Source of the DNA: Numida meleagris
Lineage: Eukaryota; Chordata; Aves; Galliformes; Numididae
Direction of reading: 5' to 3'
Length of the DNA: 64,000 bases
Assembly: GCF_002078875.1 (NCBI RefSeq)
Contig: NC_034409.1
Span: 16,181,786-16,245,785 of the forward strand
Position 1 is the first letter of the stretch; the number at the start of each line of letters is the position of its first letter. Positions 14,201 through 27,905 of the stretch are shown here, one piece after another. The notes beneath the pieces are model-generated. The model did not search any database. It was not told the DNA's origin and saw only the letters and a list, made by a program, of their open reading frames with translations. The translations under genes were made by a program, and so were the position numbers.

Positions 14201-14320
14201 CACTGTAATATGTTATAAGAAATTAATTGCATTATTTTTTTGCTCAGTTCCTTATGGAAAGGCCCATTAATTTGTTTTTTACTTCAGAACTGTATAATAA
14301 AAGTATCTGAGGTTCCATTG
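11297..14320 (+). other. TBC1D22A: TBC1D22A 3' UTR and immediate 3' flank
   Basis: Non-coding DNA directly after the TBC1D22A stop. It contains several candidate poly(A) signals: ATTAAA at 11403-11408 followed by a GT-rich patch, AATAAA at 12335-12340, 12484-12489, 14058-14063 and 14296-14301. Which are used cannot be read from sequence, so the right boundary is the last strong signal plus about 20 bases. A slightly CpG-richer patch lies at 12.9-13.1 kb. There are no repeats of known families here. Confidence 0.4.
14296..14301 (+). terminator. Candidate distal poly(A) signal
   Basis: A canonical AATAAA hexamer, followed within 30 bases by a T/G-rich stretch. It would give a 3' UTR of about 3 kb. 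The closer AATAAA at 12335 is an equally plausible alternative that would give a UTR of about 1.1 kb. Confidence 0.35.
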
Positions 14321-17300
14321 TATGCTTCTGACAAATATTAACACTGAGGCACTGGTTACAACTCTACAACTGATGAAAGATGAGGAAATAAATGCATATT
14401 TATGAAGTGCTGCATAGAGTGGAAAGCTTTTTTATTGTTTTCATCAAGCGCATTGCGTAATACATCAAAGTGTGGTTTTGGTGTGTTTGCTTATTTTTTA
14501 TGGTCTCAAAACTCTTTATCACAACAGCAGATGCAATTGGAAAAGCTCTGTTCCTGGGTATGTTTCTACAACTCTCTGCCCTTGTGTCTTATAGATTGTG
14601 CAAGTTAATGAGGCAGACAACTTCCAGAGGTTTGTCTCTGCATGCGCCATATACAATGCAAGGCACTGAGCGTTTCCTGCAAAAAGGGAATGAAGATGAA
14701 TTGGATCGAGCAGTGGAATTAAATGGGGGGAAGCAAGTAAGGGAAAAGCGAATAGAGCGGCAGAGAAATCTGTACATCTCGGGTTGGTGAGGAAGGAGAG
14801 GAAGCTTCAGCTCAGTGTTGGGAAGCAGCATGAGGTGGCAAAATGAGCAATAAATTTGGAAATGTAACAATGATTTGATTAGATTAGCAAGCAAGGAGAG
14901 ACGCCTTGCTCATCTGGGGAGCTCAAGTCCCTTTCACTAAGGAGAGTAGTCTGAGACTTCCAAAATAAGATGGATCGGGTGAGAAAATAGACAAGTCTAC
15001 CGATATGGAAGGCAAAGTTACTGGCTTCTCTGTTTCAAAATGCACACAGCATCTAAGGAAAAAAGGGAGGCAATGGGATGCGGTGGGCAACCTTTCTGTT
15101 ATGTGATTGGGTACTGATGAGTTATAATCATGCTGGATGAAATTTGGTTCTCTCCATTTGCTATAATCTTCTGAAGATCCTGCAGAAAATCAACAAGGGA
15201 AGATTCTTCAAAGACTTCCAAAAGCAGATGGTAGTAAAGGTCCTGAGGTCTCACAGAGTGGTGGGACACAGCCAAATGCCATTTGATTATGTTCTTGTAC
15301 AAAAGCAGCTCTTAATATCTATCTTATGTATGGGTAGGCATGCCTGAAGTGAACTGCAACAACAACAAGGGCTTTCCAGAATTCCAGTCTCCACTTCAAA
15401 TCCCTTCTTTGTGAACATGATGGGGGTGAGGGGAGGGGAGGTAAGTGCTTTGTAGTGCTTTAAAATCTTTGGAGATGGGAAAGCAGAGAGGAGGTAGAAA
15501 AGCTCCCAGTCCAGCATTGGTGCATGGCAGATGCCATGCCATGGGGAGAAACTCCAGCTCCAGTGGTTCTGTTCTCTGCATGATGGAGAGTGAATTTCCT
15601 GAGCAATACAATTACAGATGGATTCTGGTTTTGTAAGTTAAAACTAAAACCTTGCATCCCATCTGATTTTTCAATCTTAGCATAGCTGAGGCAGCACAGG
15701 AGTAACTAATTAAATTGCTATGGCACTATGTCAAAGAACCTTTTAACCTTCAAAGTCTTTTGCATGTACCCCACAAATGAGTCAAGACAAGGGGCCAGAA
15801 TTAATAAGAGGCTGGGAGAGATGTGACACTATGGGAAGTGCCTCAGAGTGCTCTGAAACTTCGACTCCTTTGGCCAAAGGAGTTTCCTGCAGAATTCTGA
15901 TGAGAACTGATGTGCACTGTCAGTAAACACAGTGGCTTGAACTGGACTTCCACATTTATGCTTGTGGACAAACTTCCTCCACACAGAAAATTAAAGTCTC
16001 TAATTGTTACCATTAAATATGCAGATCTTTGGAAACTTACAGTCCAGGCACAAGCTTAGAAGTCAGAACTAATACACAGAAAGTTTTTCGTTCCTAGTGC
16101 AGAATTGCCTAGAAGCGTATGCCAGAAAGTGCCAAAATGTCTACTGGAAATCTGCCTTTGTTATCAGCCAGGTAATAATGATTCTGTATTCCCTTTAATT
16201 TCTGATTTCTAGAAAGGATGGAGACAATGTACTTCTTGAAGTATTTGAACAACTTCATCATCAGATTGAGGATCCTGACAGAGAGCGTTTTGACATTCAG
16301 GATATTTATTTTCATCTTCCTGCAGAAGGAACTGAGATTTCCAGAGAACAGTGCCTGCTACAGTCCATTTGATTAATTCTGCTCGCTGTTTTAGCAGCAT
16401 CAAAAATACGGAATAGGTAGCTGTCATGACAGCTCACATGAAGTAACACGATGCCCAGGCTTATCAATAGTTAGCTGGATATCTCACTCATAAAATGTCA
16501 TTTTAGCAACTAAGGCAGCTTGACAATTTTTCATCATCTTTGGTCTAAAAAATAAAGTCAATAACACAGGCTCAAAGCAGTGCTCATAGAAGCACTTTTA
16601 GACTTCAGTTAATAATAGGATGTGTAGCCGGAGAAAAACATGTAATCCTGTACCTGCTTGATCATGTGAAAAATGATCCTAAGACATCCATGTGGATTTG
16701 TTGGAATCTTACAAAATATATGACCACACGGAAATAAATAATGCAGCTTTTGCATGCAAGATTAAAATAAGTTGGCATGTCGGTAAAGAAAAGATTTTCT
16801 TGTTCTGTGTTTTCTCAGATATTTTGCCATTGATGCATCTGTGGAAAATTTTCTCTAAGTTTGAAAAAGGAGTGCATTTGTCTCTATTGCTGCCATCAGA
16901 ACACGGGGCAGCAGACATCTCTGTGTGCAGGTGAAGCGGTCATTATGTTCTGAGCACGGAGGCTACTCAAGAAACCTGGCATGAATGTTGCAAGGGTGAG
17001 GGCCAGCCGGTGGGTGAAGGTGCGCAGTCATCCTCCGTGGTGTAGAAGCAGCAGCAATTCACATCACGCTGACTATACTTCTTCCACTGTCTGGGAAAGA
17101 GGAAGAAGAACAAAGCTCATCTTTCCCCATCATGGTCACGTGTGTTTGTGGAAACTCCTGTTCTTTATGGAAAAACTCTGAAAGTAAGACAGAACATGCT
17201 GGCAGATTAATTCAACATTATAACAACTATAGCCAGCAAAGGATACACAAATCCAGCAAGCACTGCAGAAGAAAAGGAGTGAGTACAAAAGTCTGATCCA

Positions 17301-18818
17301 TCCTTGAGATGTCCAAGGATAAGAGCACTGGTTAAGTGACCACTTTGTCATGTCACATGTATGCAAGCTGTTACCTTTCCAGTTTCCGTGTCAGAAGTGC
17401 AGACCTCTACATGTGAGTTTATCACACTCTCTTTTTGCAGTCAATGAGGAGAAACAGGTCCTTCCCCGTGCCTTTCCCTGTGCCTCCCAGCAGAGCTCTG
17501 AACTATGCTAAGTAAATGGTACCTTCAAGGTTTTTCTGCCTCCCCACTGGCACTACAGGAGTCTGGGGGTGAGCACATATTTAGATGTTAGTGTTGCCAT
17601 TTTGATATTTTGAAGTCAGTTGAATCAATCTCAATTAATTTGAAATATTTCTGTACAAACCTCAGAAAGAAACAAACATAAATTCTGTCAAATGCATTTT
17701 AAAAATGCACACTTGAAGTTCAAATTTTATAATACGCATGAACCAAATAAGCTATAATCTGAAGGACACATATTGGCTTGTTTGGTGCGGGCACTGTACT
17801 GTAACGCCAGCCTTACTTAGCTATGCTTTAGCTGCAGCTAGATAGCGGCTCAGCCCATTAGCTTGCTGTTTATATTTGCTATCTTTCCTGCTGTGAATAA
17901 ACTATAGCCCTGTAGCACAGCCAGAGAAAAAGCTTAGTATCCTTGCATGCAAATTGAAATGAGTGAAAAAATAAATGTTGACAAATTACTTCATTTTAAA
18001 ATGGGATCTTCGCGCTGGGATTTTCTTCCTACCACTTGTTATGTAAATAAATATTATAGGCTGCCAGGAAAAATTTATAGCAGACAATTTCCCATTGTGT
18101 CTGACCAAAAATAATAGTAAAGGTAGGGTTTGCTAAAGTAGCATCCAAAGTATATAAAATCTGTTTGAGGCAGCATGGAAGGGAAAGATCCTACTTCAAG
18201 ATAGGGCCATGCATTTCTCGGCGTCCTGGAAGAAACTGCCAAATGCTATTGGGAACTTTCAGCTGGGAGTGAGGACCTGAGAAATGCTCAAGGGACATCC
18301 TGCTTAGCTGATCAGATCCTCAAACCACAAATTAACATGAAAATGTGTTCATATTCTCTGGAAGACACAAACACCGTGCCAGCAACAACTTCACTATTTC
18401 TTGACTGAAGGTGTTCTTTCAAAAAGCAAACAAACAGAAACCCAAACAACAGAAACAACAAAAGAAACTCAACCCAAGTAACAGAAAAGTGAGCAACCCA
18501 CCAGTAATGTGTTATTAATCCACAGAAAAAAAGAGCAACTTAATGATTGGTAACTACACCTTTTGTTGAAGAGTACAGATACCAAACAAAAGCATTAGCA
18601 ATTGAAACTAATATTAGAGATGGCTGCTCAAGTTTAGCATGAGTTCAACAACTATCCAAAAACTACTTGCCTATAGTAGAAGGTGAGATATGGTGCCTAC
18701 GTATCAGAAGTGAGACTAGTTCTCACAGGCTTTCTAAACCTTGCATTCATCTATGGACTTATATTGTTTCTTCAAAAGACAAAATAGAAAATAAGATTCC
18801 AGACATACCAAGTATTCA
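14321..18818. other. Intergenic DNA, no gene seen
   Basis: AT-rich unique sequence. The open frames at 14402-14790 and 15287-15657 on both strands overlap each other and lack splice logic or recognisable motifs, so they are read as chance. No repeat family was recognised. Confidence 0.6.
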
Positions 18819-19456
18819 TATCATAGAATCATAGAAAAGTTTGGGTTAGAGGAGACCTTAAAGCCCACCCAGTTCCAACTCCCTGCTGTGGGCTGGTTGC
18901 TGCCCACCAGCTCAGGTTGCCCAGGGCCCCATCCAACTTGGCCTTGAGCTCCTCCAGGGATGGGGCACCCAGAGCTTCTCTGGGCAGCTGTGCCAGGGCC
19001 TTACTGCTCTCTGAGTAAAGAATTCTCTCCTAATATACAATCTACATCTCCCCTCTTTTAGTTTAAAACCATGTCCCCTTGTCCTATCACTATCAGACCA
19101 TGTAAAAAGTTGCTCTCCTCCTGTTTATGGGCGCTCCTCAAGTACTGGAATGCTGCAATGAGGTCTCCCTGGAGTCTTCTCTTCTCCAAGCTGAACAAGC
19201 TCAACTCCCCCAGCGTTTCTTCATAGGAGAGGTGCTGCAGCCCTCTTGTCATCTTTGTGACCCTCCTCTGGACCCAATCCAACAGCTCCACATCCGTGTG
19301 CTGGGTGCCCAGGCCTGGATGCAAACTGCAGGTGCGGCCTCATGAGGGCAGAGCAGAGGGGGACAATCCCCTCCCTCTCCCTGGCCACTCCTCTTTTGAT
19401 GCAGTGCAGGATACTGTTGGCCTTCTGGGCTGCATCCTCTTGTTAGCTGGACACGA
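18819..19456 (-). mobile_element. CR1 LINE fragment with ORF2 tail
   Basis: About 640 bases of CR1 in reverse orientation. The left edge carries the reverse complement of the 3' terminal repeat (TCATAGAATCATAGAA), then the 3' UTR blocks ('ttgcccagggccccatccaac', 'agcttctctgggcagctg'), then the end of the reverse transcriptase ORF. On the minus strand from 19324 downward the translation shows WVQRRVTKM and [16 protein letters not shown], hallmarks of the CR1 ORF2 C-terminus. It is 5'-truncated with no complete ORF. The plus-strand open frames here are antisense shadows. Confidence 0.93.
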
Positions 19457-22400
19457 TGTAGAAAGTTTCTCTAAGACAACAGTTTGAAGTTATCAAGAAG
19501 ATTTAAAGGCAACTGCATCAATTTTTATTGACTGAGAATATTCTGACAATACATCTTTTCAGTCTAAATAATTGTTTTCAGTTCATTAAACTTCTCTAAG
19601 CTTTTCACATAGATCCTTCCTGACAGACAAGCCAACACCAGTTTTCATCCAAACTCTTGAGATTCCAGAAATTGTTGGAGAAAAAGGATGGTTCAGAAGG
19701 AACAGGTCCTGTAATTGCTGATGTTTTATGGAACTCATCCAAGGCATCTAGGTGGATTGCATTAAAGCAGAATGGGTTGATACAGCTACAATAAACATAC
19801 ATTTGATTTCAGACAGCATTGTTTTGGGATCCGGAGGCTCATTTGGTATAAGAATACATGTGATGGGCAATCTGTTGATAAGTACTACTAGCTATGTTTT
19901 AAACTCACTGCAAAAAGTCCCCTTGGAAACAGTGATATATACTTTTGGAATTTTTATCAAATCCCATTTTGGACCTTAAGTGTTAGAACTGTAAAAGTGT
20001 CTTCCTAGGCTTTCGTATTATGTAGTAGCTTTTTATTGTACTCAGTAAATATATTTGAGTGTTTAGTAATAGCTCAGACTTCAATCTCCACTTTTATAGA
20101 GTCTTCTTTATAAGCTTTTTACTTTTTTTCCCCACAGTAACAGGAGCTGCTGAATGAGGAAGTGATACTGCATCAGCTTATTGAAAAGCAAGTGATTTTA
20201 ACTTCAAAAGTAATTGGTAGGTTTCTTTCTCACTTGGCCTGAGTGAAAGGATGTGTAATTCCAGGATCTGAAATCAGGTTCCAGTACCAAGATTCTTTTT
20301 TATTAACGGAAGAAAACAAATTGGGATAAAATAAAAAGTACTGATAGATCTGAGGCAGCCCACAGCATAAATTCTGCCAGTTTCTGAATGGAGACTAAGT
20401 GTTGCTAGTGTTTAAAGTGCAAATTAATTTCCTCTCTAGAGAAATGAAGTAGCTTAAAGCTATGAAAATCTCTTCCATGAGCAAGGACTGCTAAAGAAAC
20501 TGCCAGTTAAGACTACTGATGGAATAAATGCAGCAGAGGAAGTAGATTGCAATTTATGGTGACTAGGCAAAATAGATCAATGGAAACAAAATACATCTGG
20601 AATTTCCCACCCTACAGTACAAGGTGAAGAGAAATAACCTGGAAGAAGAGAGAGAAAAGACATCAATGAATTCGACTGGATAATTATTCAAAGAAAAGCA
20701 ATCCAATACATCTCCAAACCAAATAAAGGTACTGGCATAATTTGTATCACTTTGGATAGAAATATAAAAAATAAAATAAAATGAAGGAAGTCGAAGAATA
20801 ATGTTGTCACCCAAAACCTTGCTGCCAGCTGCACTCAGCTGATCTCCTCAGGTTGCTTCCAGGGACCATGAAGAAACAAAGACAAGAAGAGAACTGACAA
20901 CCTCTAACCCACATCCTGCTCAGGTCACTCTGGGAAAGCAGTGTACCAGGAGCTGAGACAGCCTGGCCAGCCACATGGAAATGGACAAAAGGAACAGCTC
21001 CCCACCCCACGCCATGCCATTTCCATGGGAAAATATGACTGGCACAACTCTTCTGCTGTTTGAACTAGAGTTATGCCCAGGAGCTCTTCTTGTCAATGAA
21101 AGACCCTGCCTTGGTCAATTAGAGACTCCTCTGTTACAGCTCTGTAATGCCAGCACCTTAACGTTTCACTGACATGCTCTGATGCTTCAGGAAGAAACAC
21201 AGACTCCTGAAAAATGCAGTAATTTATCCTGCTAGACACAGATAGTGATGGCCACTATTTTGATGCACTGTTCTGCGCTGAATTCATGCAGGGATTTCGG
21301 TGCTGAAGTCAAAGTTTATAAAAAATAAAAGATTTCTCAGCGGTGCCAGCTAAACTCTAGCGGTTTGCTGAAATTGTATATGTGCATCTTGTGCTGCACA
21401 TCTTCAAAGAACCTTATGCAAAGTGACTGTTATTTGAAATATTTCTTTCTTTACCCTGCTCTGTTTGGCAGGGATTTACTTCTTTGGAGAAAGGTAGCTG
21501 TACAAAATCTTATCAGACCATCTATGGAAACAGAAAAGCTCTTGGGGAATGTACTCATTTGTTTCTTTTGACTCAGGCTCACTGCATAAGCAGAAAAGCT
21601 GGGTGGGGGAAGCCAGCGCCGCTATTTTTATTGCTGTACATTTTGCAAACCTAAGCGTCTACCTTTCTTCCAAATTAAAAAAATATATATATCAATAGCT
21701 TCTGTGTGATTGAAAGAGAGCTTTGGCAGAGCTGCTGTGTGAAATAATAATAATAAAAAAGCTGTTTTAAAAATAGATCTCCAAATTTGTAGAGGTGTCT
21801 CAGATCTCAGAATGCTGTGGCTGCAAAAACACTTCAGAGCCGGTACACGGGAGGGCGCATCTTTCCTACGATTGCACAGAGCCAGAAGCTGCGCTCCCAG
21901 CAATCAGCTCCTGAGCAGTAAGCCTTTATTCATGAGCACGCCAAAGAAGACTTCAGCAATGAAGATTCTAGCTATAACATAAGCATGGTAAAAATAAACG
22001 TAGTCCAAAACCTTATGCCACACAGGAAGAGTCATATTATAAGCCAGCCTTCAGGAATGACTTGCTTTCCTTCAGTATCAGGGTCAGTCAAAAGAAATTT
22101 GCTTAACCTGCGATGATGCCATTTTCAGAAGCAGGGAAACCTGGCGTGTCTTTTCTCAACCTTTTTGGGGACTGGACAGACCTTGCAAGACCCAGCTGCA
22201 GGGGAGCGAAGCTGGCAAAACGTGGCCTTTAGTGTACTGCATGTTATGCTTTGGCATATGGGCTGAAATTCTGTGCGGGAAAACAGAGCACTGAAAACAT
22301 GCACCATATGGTAAAATCAGTGAAATAATAGCAGCAGTAAGACATAATTCTCCGTAGTAGTACTGCGTCTCATTTAAGATGTATATTATTGGATGTCCCA

Positions 22401-25400
22401 GTCAGAATTATGGTCCTCTGTGTGAGGTATTTGACAATCACTTTGCCTTCAGCAAACAAAGCTGGGAAAACAACAAAGACTGGGATTTGAAAATCCCAGC
22501 CTTCAGCAACAAACAGCACAAAGCACAGTCTCATAGCACTTTGTAAATGCCTCTGATCATGGGGTTTATCACTTTCCCACCTGTATGTTCCTAATCTAGC
22601 TACTTAGCTTCTGCAAGCTCATTCAGAGAGTGACTATCTGAATCCTTCAGCTGTTCTCCTTGAACAACACCACAGGGCCAGATTTCGTGTCTGAAACTTG
22701 GATCAATCCTGAAAGAGGAGGAGATAAAAAGAGTGTGTAGGGATGAATCCCATCTAAAATTTCTGTGGTTTCTTGGTTACCATGACATATTGGCCAATGG
22801 TGTGACAGAGCAGAAAAGCAGGGTCATGCCCCTGCCCTGTTTTTCCACAAGGCCTCCATGCTGCAGTGGGGAGACCCTGCCCAAAGCCTTGCAGAGAGAC
22901 AGCTGGCCCCTAAAAGTTCCACTGCAGCACTTACATCACCTTGTCCAGTTTGAAGTCGTTTGTTCAGCCACCGATCACCTCTCAGAGCAAACACTTCAGA
23001 GAGGTTTTCTCTTGGTCTCTGAAATCGGGGGTGCCATGGAGCTGCGTTACCCCACGTCAGCACGCCAAGGCCTGGTCCTTGGGCATTGCTCTCAGCAGCT
23101 ATAGCAGTGCTTCTGCTAAACCAGAGCAATCAATTAAACCCGCAGCAAAGACAAGCGAAGCCACCTGAAACATGCTGACAGATGAAGAGAGGCAAACAGA
23201 TACCGGTAAGGCTCCAGATATGTTAAAATCTGCAAACTAATTGTTTCAGTAATGAGATAATGCTTCTAAGATGGCTGTTTGGAAATGCAATGGCCTGGAA
23301 AATGGAGGTCAACAGAACAACAAAAAGGACAACCAGCCTAGTTGAAAGAGGAGAGCATTTGATGGAAGTTATTTAATCACCAAACTAATTCCTTATCTGT
23401 TAAGTAGGGAATGCTGGTTGGGAATGCATTGGAGCGTGGTAAGTGTTGAAGTCCTAACAGCATGTAAGTTAGTCGTGCTTTGGTGTAGCAACACAGCTTC
23501 TGCAGCAGAAAGACTCCTCTAATATTGTTTTTCTCTAAAAAATAATAAAATCTCCAGGACCAGAAACAGTATCTAATAATAATAATGTTTTTGTTCAGAC
23601 CAGGCTCACTTTCCATGTGTGGTACGCTGCCTTTATATTTTACTGTGTACTTGATGCTCTACCCTAGTGACTGTGGTCTGAAAGCTGATGGCAGGCTCTT
23701 TGGCCTGTCAGGAGACTGCCAGGCTGCGCTGGTATGTGGAGTCCCTAATCCTGGTAAGGGAGATGGTGGGCTCCTGAGTTCCTTGCCTGAAGGAGCCTGT
23801 GAATGCCTGCACATTGCTGCTGAGCTCCTCCGCTGCCCCACAAAATGACCCTGTTAAGGTGAAGTTTAAAATGCTCAGATGAAAGACTGTCCTTTAGAAA
23901 AATTCCTCCTGTCAAAACTTGTCACTATGTCCTATAGCTCTGCTGCACTTTAACCTGGCCTAGAAAGTGTTTAAGTAGTAGCAGAGTTTTCAGTGTCTTA
24001 CCATCGTTCTATGGCATCATGTCATGTAATTCAGACCAGTTCTTCCAGAAAATCAGGAAACATCACTACATAATGTGGTCAAATATGACCTGACTTATGA
24101 AAAGGCTCCAGGAAATAATATAGCATCCAATGCAAGAAAAGGCAGTGGGACAATAAAAAAGCAGGAAGCTATGTTGCTCATTGACAGGCACAGTCTGCAG
24201 GCAGACAAGCTAATGGTAGCTGGGATTTTGAGCCACAGCCCTTCGTAGTGTTAGCTCTTCTGTGCTTTTTAATGTTTTCCACAGATATTTTTTCAAAAGA
24301 TTCACTTTGAATTTTGAATATAGCGCTTAATCTTTCAGAAATATACAGTTAAAATTGAACTAGGAAGAACAGCTGCAGCTGTCCCTCCCAGATAAGGAAT
24401 GGGAGTATTCAGCTTTTTGTTTGTGGCAGAGAAAGCCTGGAGACTGGCCAGTGTTAAGCTATAGCAGCACTGAAAGGTAGGCTCTGCATATCACAAGTTT
24501 GGAGGAAGTGGGTTAAGTAAAATGACCTGCACAGATTAAGCAAAGGAATGTTAAGAGAGGAGAAAACATAACCATCAGATATGTAGCTAATCAGCCTCAT
24601 GAGGTATGAGGAATCCAACGAGTCAAGAGTGGAGTCAGTAAATAAAAAGAAGCCATGCTTCAGGGTTAAGAATGTTGCTGATTTAATATGAAGTGATTTA
24701 ACTACGTGTCTTTTCTGTTAATAGACATTTTAATAGCACAGTCTGGAAAATCTGATCATATTATTTTCATGTTCTCTGGCAAATGATGCAAAGACTATAC
24801 GCATGGAGAAATGCGCTGGAATGTGTAATACAAGCATAAAATCTATACCAAAAGGTACACTGAATATCAAAATTCAAGATATAATCAAACTGTAATAATT
24901 TTTTTTTCTGTCATTAATACATTTTCTCAGCTTTGATGTAGTGGATCTCCCTCAAATGCAGGATGAATCTTGAAAGTAATAACTGTCAGAGCTGACGCCG
25001 TTCACTACTGATTTGCTAGTATCGTCTATCGGATAGACTCTCGTTAAGCCTGTGAGTCCTCTTTCGACCAGGATGACAACCCGGGGGAGAGGAAACACAG
25101 AACATCTTAGTTGATAAGAAATCTCTGTTACCCAAAATGGGAAGATGTGTATCTACAGGGTTGCAAAACAGCTTGTGTTGCCTCCTGGGAGGCGTCAGGA
25201 TGTGCTTCTATGGCAGCCCAAGGCAATCTAGGACTAGGTTACAGCAACCTGTGCTTTCCCTGGGACCCAAGGCTGCACACCTCCATCCCCTCTCTTGCGT
25301 TAGCCCTGGTGTCTCTGGGCTTCACAGAGATCCTCTACAGGGAACTGACCTGGCTGAAAGCTAACTGTTTTATTTAATGGTAAACTTTCAGTTTTTTCAG

Positions 25401-27739
25401 CTTCCTGAACCATTTCACTATGCAATCAAATGAGTGCCTGCACTAAAGTCACAGAGGAGAAGGGCATAAAAAGCTGGAAATGGGCAGGATAGTGAGATCA
25501 TAGCAACCCTGTTGTAAATTAGCTTAAACCACATGCTGAGGCTCAGGCTCTGAGTGGGAAAGGCCACTGAATCCTGATCTCCTGTGAGCTGTTAGCTAAC
25601 CTACCCTCTCTTTTTGAGTGCTTTCAGGCCTTTTCCTTGCTTTTTCCTCTGCTGCTTTTTTTCACACAGCTTGAAGAAAAGTGTTATTTGCTGTAAGCAG
25701 GCTGCCTTTATCTGCTTGGTGTTTGCCACTGATCAGAAGGGAAAAAACGCTGGTGTGCCTATTCTGTTGGACCCATGGAAAGGAGACAGCTGCTATGAGG
25801 GCAATGCAGATTACAGCCCAGCAGGAGGGCTCGGAGGGAAAAAGACAGTAGCTGTTCCTGGCATTTAGTCTTCAAACTCTGGTGTATGGAAAGTAATACA
25901 CTCATCTTCACTTGTTGGGAATGAAAATCATCACCTTTGCAGAGACTGCTTATGAGCCCTGGGAGGGCACCTGAAGGACTCTCATCTCTCCTCAGCAGGC
26001 TCTTCCTGGAGCTTCTTTACAGCCTTGTCCTTTTTCTCTCTGCTCCAACCATCTCCTTTACTGTGCTTCCCTCTATTTACTGTTTATTAGCACCTTACTT
26101 TTTAAACTAGGGCAATGTTTGCATACTTTCTCTTTTTGCTTATATCAAAATGTTTTTATCTCTTGACTTTCAAATCCCGCTCTAGTCAAATCTTTCTTAA
26201 GTCCTGTCTTGTCTGTTTATTTAAGCCTCCAGAAATGAGCCTCCTCTCTTTGGTTTGCACATCCCATATTATAAATCTTGTTTAAAAATTCACATGGTAA
26301 TTCTTACTCCTTGCTGCCAAAGCCACTGGATAAATCCACGGACTCTATTATATGACAGCACATTCATTATGTATAATTACAAAGCATAAGAGATGTTATT
26401 CAGTGTTGTTAGCTTGGCTACACTGGAGTTCCAGCACACATCTGTACACAATTTATAGTTGCTTATAACATATGCTAGCACACAGCGTGTGAACAGCTAG
26501 AATGTAAGCTCAGATCCTGTGTGAGGCTCTTCATGAATCTACTCACAGCTGCTGCCTGTAGTGCTTGCTCTTGAGAAACAGGAGCAGTAGGGTTCTGCTC
26601 AAGGAAAAGTGAAGACTGGGGTCACAAATGCAGAGACTCTAAGAAAATGACAGAAAATCAGATAAAACTTTAAAATAGTTTTTATTTTTCTTCAAATACA
26701 AAGGACTGAACAGTGGGTAGTTTTGCAGAGTTATTTCTGAATATTCCATTTTTAAAATATTTTTTTAAAAAGAGAAAACATTAATGATTGTCTGATAAAA
26801 AAGGAAATAAACTCAAAGCATGGTAGAAGGTGGTGATTATATGGTGAGTTAGAATTGCAGTCCCTATGTTGGACTGACATGGAGCCTCTCAGAGTATGTT
26901 CAAGGGTCTTACATTAACATTAAGCAGCTGCTGAGATCTTGTTTTTAATAATAGACAATGTTATTACACTGAAGAGTACCATCACTGACATCTCCAAACT
27001 CATACTGGAAGAAGAACAGACTACTTTCATCGTATTATTCACTATTTTGTATGTCAGCACTGCCACTTTCGCTTTCGGGCTCTGGAAACAGACCTCATTT
27101 ACTTCTGTGTCTTATGCTCTGCAGTAGAGTCTTTTGGGCAACAGAGAATGCTATTTAAAAAGTAGCCCTTCACCTCTTCTAAGTTTCATGAATTAGAGCA
27201 CACTACTTCTCCTAAATAGACTGTAAATAATCTTTTTCAGTAGCTAATAATGCAGGTATTTCTGTAATTTGTGAAAACCAAACGGTGTAATTTCCCAGTG
27301 AGGCTGATGGAAAGTTTTTCTGCTCTTAATATTTCAGACAGCTGAGCTGCAGATTTGCTGTCCTCCGTGCCTTGAATTAGCTGCATAATTTATACCTGTG
27401 CATAGTTTGAGAGGTGCTTCCTAGAAAGCCAAACCTTTCAGTATCTACCTTCACAGTTCACCGAATGTAACTACCACCCTGCAATCATTTTTTGGTATTT
27501 TGAAAAACCTTGTTCAGAACTACAGCAAAAACCTCCAGCAAAAAAAGTTAAAAATGTGCCACTGAAATGTCTCTCTATTTAATTCCAGCAATGTAAAAGC
27601 ATGTGGCTTTCAAAGCAAAATATTCCCAATTATCTACAAACGTTCCACCTAATTGTCTTCAAAGTCAAGTTTGTAGAAGAGAGGATGATCTAAGGATCCC
27701 CAAATTATTTGTAATCTCAGAGACTGTGGTTGACTGGAG
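19457..27739. other. Intergenic DNA, no gene seen
   Basis: Mostly unique AT-rich sequence, with short TA runs near 21684 and a slightly CpG-richer patch at 24.99-25.09 kb. The longest frame (22733-23104, plus, 123 residues) overlaps an equally long antisense frame and shows no family motif. No RNA gene or mobile element was recognised. Confidence 0.55.
25024..25038. repeat. Short perfect inverted repeat
   Basis: GTCTATC-G-GATAGAC, seven-base arms around one base, inside a patch with several CpGs that differs in composition from its surroundings. It could be chance, a protein-binding palindrome, or part of a decayed element. Confidence 0.5.
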
Positions 27740-27905
27740 ACGTGGTGGAAGCCCCATCCTTGGAGACATTTAAGGTCAGGCTGGACCGGGCTCTGAGAAC
27801 CTGGTCTAGCTGCAGGTGTCCCTGTTTGCAGGGGAGTTGGACTAGATGGCCTTTAAGGGTCCCTTCCAATTCAGATGATTCTATGATTCTATGATTCTGT
27901 GATCT
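27740..27905 (+). mobile_element. CR1 LINE fragment, 3' end
   Basis: Contains the CR1 3' blocks 'ttggagacatttaaggtcag', 'ggagttggactagatggcc' and 'gggtcccttccaattc', and ends in three ATTCTATG/ATTCTGTG units. Plus orientation, 5'-truncated, only the last 160 or so bases kept. The terminal repeat is well preserved, so the copy is less decayed than the one near 2.8 kb. Confidence 0.95.

Noticed and set aside
22733..23104. Plus-strand frame of 123 residues
   Set aside because: An antisense frame of similar length covers the same bases; low-information composition and no motif.
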